NCBI RefSeq assembly: GCF_037042905.1
Contig: NC_087253.1
Location: forward strand, 5,089,501 to 5,153,500
Source of the DNA: Lytechinus pictus
Taxonomy: Eukaryota; Echinodermata; Echinoidea; Temnopleuroida; Toxopneustidae
Reading direction: 5' to 3'
Length of the DNA: 64,000 nt
The translations under genes and the position numbers were made by a program. Below the pieces are notes generated by a model, which did no database searches, was not told the origin of the DNA, and saw only the letters and a list, made by a program, of their open reading frames with translations. Each line of letters starts with the position of its first letter. The first letter of the stretch is position 1. Below, in pieces: positions 55,769 to 64,000 of the stretch.

Positions 55769-58073
55769 GTTTTGCTATCCTATTTTCTCTAACTTCATGC
55801 GTTGCCTGTAGGTCAATATTTGTTATATATATTAAGTTTCCTTTGTCATGTTTGTTAATATTTTGATTTGGGCCAAACAGGCCAAGAGTGTAAGTTGTAC
55901 ATGTGATTGTATATAAACTGATGCCTTCATTCATGTATTATTCCTTTCACTTATTATTTGAACTTATAATGTACATTCAAACTCAATACTATACAACCGT
56001 ATGATGTAGTTCGTTTAAAACCGCTATCATAAAAAACTAAACTTGAAATTTTTGCATAAGCTGTAAAAATAATGTCTATAAAATTAAAGATTATATTGCT
56101 CTGTCTTCTTTCTTTTCATCAGAAGAATTTTTAAAAAAGACTGAGCAATAACATGTGCGTTATGCTAATATGCTCTGTCTGCTTTGTATTCATCAGAAGA
56201 AATTTGAAAGAAAAATACATGACGGAGCAACTCCATATCTGGTGTTCGAATATAGATCATTAATTTTACATGTATTTATGTTGAATCGAAAGGTATGTCT
56301 ATCTTATGAGATAATTCATGACTGTAAATGCGGTTTGACATTTTTTTATTGATGGTATATACATGTATGTATATTGTAGGCCTAAGCATTATATATACAG
56401 AATAAATGGTGGCTGGAAAACAATTTTGCTCGATTTCTTTTAATGAGACTCAAATGTGAGCATGTATCTTTTTCTTTTATAACCATAAAAAAATAAAGAA
56501 TCTGGTGAAACAAACGTGCTTCAAAATAATTTTTTAAATTGGGAACAGCTTTTAAGCTCAACAAATACGCTATAGCAATATGTCAAAATTAAATTTCCAA
56601 CAAATCTACTCACCACCACTCATCCTACGTGCGAGGTTATGCTCACCACACCAGTTCATCCAATGAATGTGATCCACCATGAAAAGGATGAGGGCGCTAT
56701 ACGGATCGGGAAGCGAATAACATCGATCTTTAAAAAGTTAACTCGTGGTTGATCATACTATCTGAATCACTGCTAAGGTCAAGTCCATGGTTATTGCAAA
56801 AATCTCAGCAATGAAAAATTAACATGTCGCGTTATCATGTCCACCGAAAAGGGGACAAATTAAGATTTATTGTGGCTCTCATCGAGCGATTTGTGTTGTC
56901 GTGTTATATTGTTCAGGGGGGTTGATCTCTTGTTTCACCCCCCCCCCCCTCCACATTAATAGTATGACGTCACGGATCAACACCAGGGCCAACATGTGTG
57001 TTCACAGATGCTTATCCCAGCGTATAAAAGTCCAAAGACGAAGTTATAACGCCAAACATATCAATCCAAGAGACGAAGTAGAAATCCAAGAGAGTGGGTC
57101 AAGTGTATAAACCACGAGGTTAGGCGATTAATCTCCTATATCGTGCGATCACGCAGTGGACTCCTCGAGATCACAAGAAGAAATAAGGCAAGGATGTTTC
57201 CACACTTCAAAATGTTCCTATCAAGCCACGCCTTGAATTAAAGTGATTGGTTGAACAAAGTTTGTTGACCATCTACAAAAGCTTTCATTCGTTTGTAGTT
57301 TGGTAACAAAACCTGATTGGTTGGTCGGAAAATCGATAAAGCGTGCAAGCTTTGGAATGCGCGTACATGTTAAGGTATTACAAAACAGGAAATGTACGTG
57401 TACGTACGCATAGAGATATGTGAAAACATGCGAATTACAGAGGTGAACGGACTTAAGAAAACTAGTTCTGTGCGATGTGAAGTTGGTCAAAAAGTTTGAT
57501 TGTTCAAAGATACAGACCGCTGCTGCTAAATGTGAAAATGACAAATGGAGACTTGACTGTCAGCGGATTATTTTGTCGATGCTTTCGAACGGCCTAAATT
57601 TCTCGTTAAGTCACACTGTGCATGTCGTGTCAGGAGAATCGTGATCACATTGCTTTCTAGGTAAAATATATGATTTTTGTTCTTGATTTCAACGCCTGAT
57701 TTTTTTTCAGTATGCAGATAAATGAAAGATTCAGCAATGAATAGTAAATAAACAATTTAAAAAGTTGTTAAATAGAGTAATGAAATAATTATAAACAATT
57801 ATGATAATGTCGAATACTGTAAAATAATGCCATGATCCCCCACCCCCCCCCCCCCCCCCCCGCTATAAAATGGGGGAAATGGGAAACGGGAGAGTGTGAA
57901 ATGTTTAATCATTTTATCGATCTTCAGTAAAACCTGCTATCAAATTAAACATTACTTTAAAAAAATATGGCAGAGTCAGTTTGATCACGAGCGACTATTA
58001 GATCCTCTCCATCGTTTGTCTATCGTTTGCCTCTCCACTCTCTTGCACGACATGTTTTGCCTCCCCTCCCCAT
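55769..58073. other. Intergenic, no gene recognised
   Basis: Contains C homopolymers at about 56938 and 57840-57860 and a TATATACATGTATGTATATT motif near 56356. Open frames (56155-56352, 57221-57544) lack recognisable domains. No RNA gene or transposon border was resolved. Confidence 0.35.
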
Positions 58074-58225
58074 CAGTGGCGTACCTAGGATTTTCCAGGA
58101 TTTTCGTCATGGGAGGGGGGCAAAAAGGTCTTTCAAGCTCGTCAGGGGGGGCAGGGATACATGCATGGGTGGTGGCTCGTCAGGGGACAGACTGACCCCT
58201 CTGCCCCCCCCCCCCCCCCGTAGTT
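58074..58225. mobile_element. Truncated hAT-type MITE related to 17334-17600
   Basis: CAGTGGCGTACCTAGGATTT at 58074 matches the start of the element at 17334. Two GTCAGGGG phrases and a C run follow. The right terminal repeat is lost after CCCCCGTAGTTC. Confidence 0.65.
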
Positions 58226-58262
58226 CACCCCCCCCCCCACACACACACACACACACACACAC
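58226..58262. repeat. Poly-C plus (CA)n microsatellite
   Basis: A C run grades into a pure CA dinucleotide tract. It accounts for the Pro/His/Thr-rich frames predicted here on either strand. Confidence 0.9.
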
Positions 58263-59205
58263 AATCATTGTTATTTTAATCATTACGCTACTAATCAACA
58301 TGTAATTACATATTCATTTATACTAATTTTAATGTACTGGCTTGTTTCAAAATGAATGATGTCCCTCATAACGAGGCCCCTGATCACCCCTCTCCCTAAT
58401 TGAACGCGTCCTCTTGTGTTACCAAGTGCTCTGAACAATATCAGACCAATCAACGATCAGCTTCTATCAGAATGGCGCGCGAGTTGACAGTCGACCATTC
58501 AGTGCCGTCAACAAAAAGTACGTTGTAGCGAGCCATTCTATGTTAATTCATTGGCTTCTTATCAGCTGGCGAAAGCATGCTTTCACGGCCTTGAACTGAA
58601 ATGATCGAGCGGAAAATGCCGTGGAAATAAGTGGCCAATCTGCAAACGGTATAGGAGTAAAGAACCGAAATTTCATGTGGTAAAATTCATCTCGTATTGA
58701 AGCATAAAACTTTGTATTTATTGTAGTCTCAATGAAACATTATGCAATTGAATGCATTGTCTGTCCTACATTTTCACTGTAGGTCTATTGGTGGTGTTAG
58801 ACCCAGTTTTCAAATAACGATGATAATAATAATATCAGTGACAATAATAAAAATAATAATGATAACAGTAATTATTACTATGATTATAGAAATATGAAAT
58901 GAAAAGGGTGGGTCGGTCGTCACAGTTTTTTTTTTCCTTTTTTTAATTGTTGCCAAATTGAAAAAAAAAAGTCGACAGGTTTTGCTATGTAAGGTTACTC
59001 AGGTATGTATTTTTGGAGGTGGGCTAATAGTTCTTATTTTTACAACCATTACATGGTGATTCTTATGTTCCGTTAACAGAGGCACAGACCGTGTTTTTTA
59101 TCATCATTGAAGCGAAATATAAAAATTAATTCATTTAATCAAATTATACCACATTGAATATGGGAAATTAAATAGTCTGACGTCACCAACTCCCTAATAT
59201 ACATG
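58263..59205. other. Intergenic, no gene recognised
   Basis: Includes an AATAATAAT-rich stretch at about 58820-58880 and A/T homopolymers at about 58925-58970. No coding frame is seen. Confidence 0.4.
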
Positions 59206-59239
59206 AAAATAGGCATTAGGATGGCTAATCGTTGCTCTC

Positions 59240-59760
59240 CTTATCACCCTCAAACACGCATAACACTCAGGCATACACGGACACACACACAAATCTCTAT
59301 CCAATGTTTTAATCTATATCTTAATCCCCTATCCCCTAATCTATATTTTTATCCCTATTCCCTAATCTATATTTTGTATTCCCTCAAACACGCTTAAACA
59401 CTCAGACATACACGGACACACACACAAATCTTTATCCAATGTAATCTTTATTTTTATCCCCTACCCCCCTAATCTATATTTTTATCCCCTCAAACACGCA
59501 TAAACATTCAGGCATACACGCACTCATACACTTTCATTTCGTTTATTTCCATTTTCAACAATTACAGTTTGTTTTGTACATTTTGACATACATGTATAGA
59601 TAACAAAACATATTTCAAGTATCCCTGTACAAAAATTATATTCAAGATGATTACATACCAGGTTTGAAATGGAGGAGGTTGCTAAAAAGAGGAGCTTGTA
59701 CACAAATCTATGTCCAATGTATTTATCTGCATTTTTATCCCCTACCTTTTTCAAAATCAT
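59240..59760. repeat. Irregular tandem repeat with CTCAAACACGCATAA units
   Basis: Phrases CCCTCAAACACGC, ACTCAGGCATACACGGACAC, AATCTNTATCCAATGT and TATTTTTATCCCCTA recur at about 59248, 59385, 59488 and 59700 with different spacing. It is a decayed minisatellite with units of roughly 100-140 bp. Not coding. Confidence 0.7.
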
Positions 59761-59934
59761 TCAACTTGGCCTACATTGGCCGTCTATACATGTTTGTTTA
59801 ACCAGAAAATAAATTGAACTTTCGCTTCCGGTTGAACTTCCTTTAGAAAGTACACAAAGTAAATATAATTTCAGAGATGCACTTGACGAACTTCCGCATG
59901 TTTTGTCTTGCTAACCCCGAAGAACTTGCATTAA

Positions 59935-60060
59935 AGGGCAAGTCCACCCAGCAGAAACTTGATTTGAATTTTAAAAGAGAGAGAGAGAGAGGGGGAATCA
60001 AATAGGAATAATACTGAAAATTGCTTCAAAATCGGATGTGAAATAAGAATGTTGTGCCAT
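59935..60060. repeat. Dispersed repeat fragment with (GA)n insert
   Basis: Related to 54890-55060 (AAGGGCAAGTCCACCCAG, ACTGAAAATTGCTTCAAAAT). An AGAGAGAGAGAGAGGGG tract lies inside. Confidence 0.55.
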
Positions 60061-60969
60061 TTTAAAATATTGCTTAAAGGTATTGTTTAACTTTGTGAGC
60101 AGCCGATTTAAAAAAAACTCTTAAACCAAGATGAAACATGTGTAAAAGTGCAAGTATTAGAACTAATAAACCCTGAAAACAACCATTATTGAGAATGAAA
60201 AGCTTAAACTACAAGTCAAACCCCGATTCTGTAAATAGGCGTCTAATAGACGCCTAAATAGTACACATAAGTATATGGGATGAAATTAAGGTGGTGTTTC
60301 CGGTCACTTTATATTTCAATTTTTGAAGCACCTAATAATTATTTTCGAACGCAATTTTTTCTGGGCTTCATTTTTGTAACAAATCACAGACACAGGTGAC
60401 AAGTGTGACCTTCTAGCTCAGATTTTTTTAAAGTCAAATCAATGTTAAACAATCACTTTAATTTCACAATGTACAATGCACATCGTACTCAGTATGAAAA
60501 TGAGGGTCCGGTAACATCATCTACTCATTTTTCTTTGTATATTAGCATGTGAAATATATTTTTAAAAAACAGTTCTTCACCCTTTTTTATGTGAAAACAT
60601 GTTGAATTACCGTTGTTTTAACTTTTTATATCAAGTCAAAATTGTCACTCAGAATACCACATTAAACATCCCTAGTGAAATAAAGTCCGCTATGCCGGTC
60701 ATGACTACAATGTATATTTTTTTATTCTTATTTCATTTATTTTTTCTTTATTCTATTTCATAAATTTTTCCATTATTTATCTATTTTATTTTATTATATT
60801 ACTAATAGTATTTGTGGGGATTAACTCGTGTGAACAAAATATGCTAGATTTGATTGGTCAGATTTAATATCGATGTTACATCTGTTCAAAAGTGCGTGTA
60901 AGTCAAATTTTGATGGCAGCATTTTTTTAATGAAATTTCTGCTCTGTGTTGCACTTTGCATATCTTTAA
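60061..60969. other. Intergenic, no gene recognised
   Basis: AT-rich sequence with T-rich stretches near 60715-60790. No coding frame or repeat border was identified. Confidence 0.4.
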
Positions 60970-61380
60970 AGAGAAATTCCAGTATTTCCTGTAAACACTG
61001 ATTTCATGAGAAAATCTGTAAAACAAGGCTTAATTGTCAGTATATCATCGAGGATCTAGATCTGGTACAGTTACATAAACCGAACTTTGTAAAATTTTGA
61101 AATCTACGATGAAAAATGTTCACGCTGAAGATCACCAACACAGATAAGCGCACGTGGGGCAGTGTATTATTATTGCTTTGAGCGTCGGGCACGACGCCCT
61201 ACCCGAATCCTGTGCTTCTTTGCTGATTTCTCAGCAATTACACAATTTCTTCCAGAATCCTTTGGCACATATGTATTATTTATACAAACAGACACTTTGG
61301 TGGTCATTTCATTGGATTCTGTACGAACTCATTTTGATATCGTTACCAAAACTGGCATTTACCTTTAAAAATAATTGCTG
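60970..61380 (-). repeat. Dispersed repeat, copy 2 (inverted relative to 23640-24065)
   Basis: Reverse-complement match to 23640-24065 across about 400 bp, including GAAATTCCAGTATTTCCTGTA, ATATCATCGAGGATCTAGATC and GGTGGTCATTT blocks (cores given), with scattered mismatches. The frames 61154-61381 and 61309-61602 come from this repeat and are not genes. Confidence 0.8.
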
Positions 61381-62268
61381 ACATCGTTTGTCGTAGGAGC
61401 ATATCCGACTAACGAATTCGGCAGTCTTGAACATATACGGGCCGTGGAAATAAAATGGTTGACTCATAATCAGTAGAGTCCCCTGAAAACAAACATTTCC
61501 TGACAAGTTTTGAAATACAGCAAATAAAGATAGAAAGAAAAAATCGGGGCACTGTGCCACCCATGCCCCCCTGAGAAGCGGGGTGTATGTTATTCTCCAC
61601 ATTTAGTACCCCCTGGAGAATTTATCAGAATGAAAAAATATAACCAAAAGGACATACATTTTGTAGTAAAACCTTTTTTTCTCTCTCTCTTTTTTTTTTT
61701 GGGGGGGGGGGCTTGTCCTCACATTCAAATTTACATCAGCACCTCCTGTAAAAAAAAAGTTCTTCTCAGGGTCCTGCCCCTTACCCTACACTAGTATGCG
61801 ACATTCCTGTTGTGGAAATAAGGACTGGAAGCTTTCAAATCATGGTATTTGGTAAGAGTATTACTATGAAAATCTAATTTTAAATAATCGTTTCTCACAT
61901 GCCCTAACCATTATACGTATATAATCTTATACATGAATTTTATAGTTATGCATAATTAAAAGCCTTGCGGATAATATAATCATTATTTATTGAAGGGCGG
62001 ACCAGATAGATGAATCGGAATTACATTATAGAGTATATTTCAGGCAATAACTGTTAAAGCAAATGAAAATAAAATCATGGTATTGCGCTATTGAGTAATT
62101 ATTCAACAAAATGAGGCAATTTTGTGGCTTGTTACTGATGGGAGTTTATTTGTATTTTTACAAACACAAACAAAGAAAGGACAAGCTAATATGTCGCACG
62201 GTTTAATTGAATTAACAGATACACCTGTTGCTATTGTCTGTTTTTATCATTTCACCATAGATGTTTTA
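61381..62268. other. Upstream region of the putative right-edge gene
   Basis: Contains T and G homopolymers at about 61690-61712. No coding frame is recognised. A frame from 62122 starts with TTG, has no recognisable domain and overlaps the promoter, so I leave it out. Confidence 0.4.
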
Positions 62269-62305
62269 GTATATAAAGCCCGAATCTTTAATACACTTTC
62301 AGCCT
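62269..62305 (+). promoter_or_regulatory. TATA/Inr-type promoter candidate
   Basis: TATATAAA at 62270-62277 and TTTCAGCC with the A at 62301 are 31 bp apart, the expected TATA-to-start distance. An ATG-containing exon follows at 62663. It is inferred from sequence only. Confidence 0.5.
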
Positions 62306-62662
62306 CCGCAGATTGGCAACGTTTGAACTGGTCTGCATTGCTGAACTGCTGCGAAGAGAAATCAGCTGTGAGCTTGCTCGCTGCTAGAATAACAACAATC
62401 AACTCACGCTGTGCGAGGCTAGCTGTGTATTACTGTGTGTGGAATGGGCGTTGTACGAATCGCTGCGACTATAAACATCATATTCTGTGGACAATAGTCG
62501 CCACCAAAACAAATCATCTTTTACCGATGCACGGGCTCACAACTCTAATTGATCCCATCATTTAAACAAATTGGGAATAAGTACTCAGTGCTTCGTCAAA
62601 TTCATTTGATTTTAGAACTGATAGACATTACTGACAGCTGAAAAGAGACATTTTATCCCATC

Positions 62663-62794
62663 ATGTTCGACTCGGCTGATGTTTTCCTGCCATTCTTCGA
62701 ATGGAATACATACACGGTTGTCTCCGCGGCTGTGCTGGGTCTGATTCTCTACGATTTATATTGTAAAGGAGCTGCAACTCTTTACGGCCATACA
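62663..62794 (+). CDS. First coding exon of a membrane-anchored protein (gene continues past the window)
   Basis: ATG at 62663, then 44 codons ending exactly at GCCATACA/GTGAGT, a consensus donor in phase 0. Residues 1-16 are acidic/aromatic (MFDSADVFLPFFEW), residues 17-32 are a hydrophobic helix (TVVSAAVLGLILYDLY), then CKGAATLYGHT. This is the shape of a signal anchor, as in microsomal enzymes such as cytochromes P450, but 44 residues cannot prove a family. The TATA/Inr pair about 360 bp upstream supports a transcription start. The next exon must lie beyond 64000, since no continuation was found. The opposing minus-strand frames (62661-62909) are shadows. Confidence 0.5.
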
Positions 62795-62930
62795 GTGAGT
62801 ATTTCCATCGTTTTCTCCTTTTCTTGAGTAGTTTTTCACGATGTTGATCTATATATGAATGGAAAATGCGGCATTGTGAGTGGAGTTTGAGGAGACAGGT
62901 GAGGATCATTGGGGCTTAACTTGGCGTAAA

Positions 62931-63496
62931 CCCCGGGGGGGGGGCACTTCCATTGACGAGTGGATACCATGCGCGACCATGGGGTCTCGAAAAGCACCAT
63001 AAACACGTAATTTCCATATTCTGAAAATACACCCCTTAACAAGTATTGGCGTGTGAAATCCTACCCTTAACAAGTATTGGAAACAAAACGATACTCTTGG
63101 CAAGTATTCCCTGAAATGAACCCCTAAACAAGTATATTTTATTGTTATGTCACGGGTCCTTCGGTCGTCGGTTTTACCTTTATACACATTTGGTTTAGTA
63201 CGACCCCACCTTCTACACCTCGCGCAAATCGGACTCTAAACACGTAGTGTTGGGGCAAAAAGGACATCCTTTATAAAACATTTTAATTTTGTTTTATCAT
63301 CCCCGCAAATTTGACCCTAAACACGTAACTTTCCTAGCGAAATAGATACCCTTTTTTCATTATTTTTTGTGTTTTTGACACCCTTATCACGTTACGTACG
63401 TAACGTGCCTTATCGTGAAAAAGACATCCTTTTTACGTGTTTTTTGGTCGCGCATGGTATCCACTCGTCAATGTAAGTGCCCCCCCCCCCCCGGGG
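62931..63496. mobile_element. Foldback element, CTTCCATTGAC family, copy 2
   Basis: The left end is CCCCGGGGGGGGGG followed by CACTTCCATTGACGAGTGG and ATACCATGCGCGACC; the right end is the inverse (GGTCGCGCATGGTATCC, ACTCGTCAATGTAAGTG, C run, GGGG). Inside, CCCTTAACAAGTATTGG-type phrases repeat. It is related to 46240-46828. It lies in the first intron of the right-edge gene. The flanks share GTAAAC, a possible duplication. Confidence 0.8.
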
Positions 63497-64000
63497 TGTA
63501 AACTTGGAAAATGAGTACAGGACTCTGACTGATGGTGGAGGGAGAAGGAAAGTGAGATGAAGGGGGGGGGGTGATGAGCACGGCGATTCAACACTCCCCC
63601 CCCCCCCCCATCCAAACTCTGAGCATTTTGATTGAGGGAAAGGGGAAAAATTATTAACATTCTACCCCCCCCCCCCCGACACACACCCTCATCTCAACAG
63701 ATAGGTGGAGTGGTATGACTGGAAAGATCTAGGGATGGAGATGGGGTAGGGTGGGAAAGATCAGAGGTGAGGTGTGAGGGGGTGTGCTTGAGCGAGGGGG
63801 GAGGACAAAAGAGAGGGAGAAGTCGAGATTAAATAATTATAAATTAAGTTGTTAAACTTACTCCGACTTTATTTCCGAAAGATAAACTATGTAGGGAAAG
63901 AGAGCCAGAGTGCGATGGAAAAGAAGAAATCAGGGATACGTTACATTTCGCTCGTATTCATATCACAAAGTATTCATTTTGTATAGGCCGAAATCATTAT
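63497..64000. other. Intronic sequence with homopolymers
   Basis: G and C runs at about 63562-63570, 63594-63609 and 63666-63677, then purine-rich GGAGATGGGG-type sequence to about 63830. No exon is recognised. Confidence 0.4.

Noticed and set aside
62122-62565. 147-codon plus-strand frame at the right edge
   Set aside because: It starts at TTG, overlaps the TATA/Inr pair and shows no domain; probably chance.

Overview
This is a eukaryotic, AT-rich, intron-containing and very transposon-dense window. The mixture points to a deuterostome invertebrate, most likely an echinoderm and probably a sea urchin: a near-identical ankyrin-repeat array joined to a death domain, a TU-type foldback element with tandem-repeat arms, several tRNA-derived SINE heads, Helentron-like elements, and L2/CR1-, Tx1/L1- and Jockey-type LINE debris. 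The species call is inference; no species-specific gene was recognised.

Layout. 0.5-4.9 kb is a non-autonomous Helentron-like element holding 2.6 copies of a 1,164-bp tandem unit. 8.05-10.7 kb is a decayed Tx1/L1-like LINE. 11.5-15.6 kb is a large foldback element, followed by a truncated minus-strand LINE (15.6-16.7 kb). 17.8-23.1 kb is a nearly complete LINE with frameshifts, ending at a SINE.

From 24.9 to 51.7 kb lies the main host gene. It is an ankyrin-repeat/death-domain gene with three recognisable coding exons: ankyrin (24893-25099 plus 39334-40816), a Pro/Ala-rich linker (49421-49700) and a death domain (51469-51730). Splice phases agree across both introns. The ankyrin exon is split by a 14.23-kb DNA transposon (25100-39329) flanked by a TAAT duplication; removing it restores the frame exactly. 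That transposon is the most interesting object here. It carries one leftward transcription unit that appears to encode an SGNH (GDSL-type) hydrolase, two small linker exons, a Pro/Ser-rich repeat exon, a Cys-rich transposase-like core, a PIN/XPG-like nuclease region and a C-terminal tesmin/TSO1-type CXC motif. Only two single-base frame breaks, both at homopolymers, separate it from one reading frame of about 2,300 codons. TSD length, size and domains suggest the Academ superfamily (inference).

The 8.6-kb first intron of the host gene holds a nested stack: a palindromic repeat (41.3/48.3 kb) split by an L2-like LINE, whose (ATT)n tail was hit by a second Helentron-like element (43225-48293), which contains a mariner-type MITE and a long-TIR element that in turn contains two more foldback elements. 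Downstream of the death domain are decayed copies of that domain, then MITEs and repeats. At 62.3-62.8 kb a TATA/Inr-type promoter and a short membrane-anchor exon look like the start of another host gene running off the right edge. No rRNA genes, functional tRNA genes or CRISPR arrays were seen.
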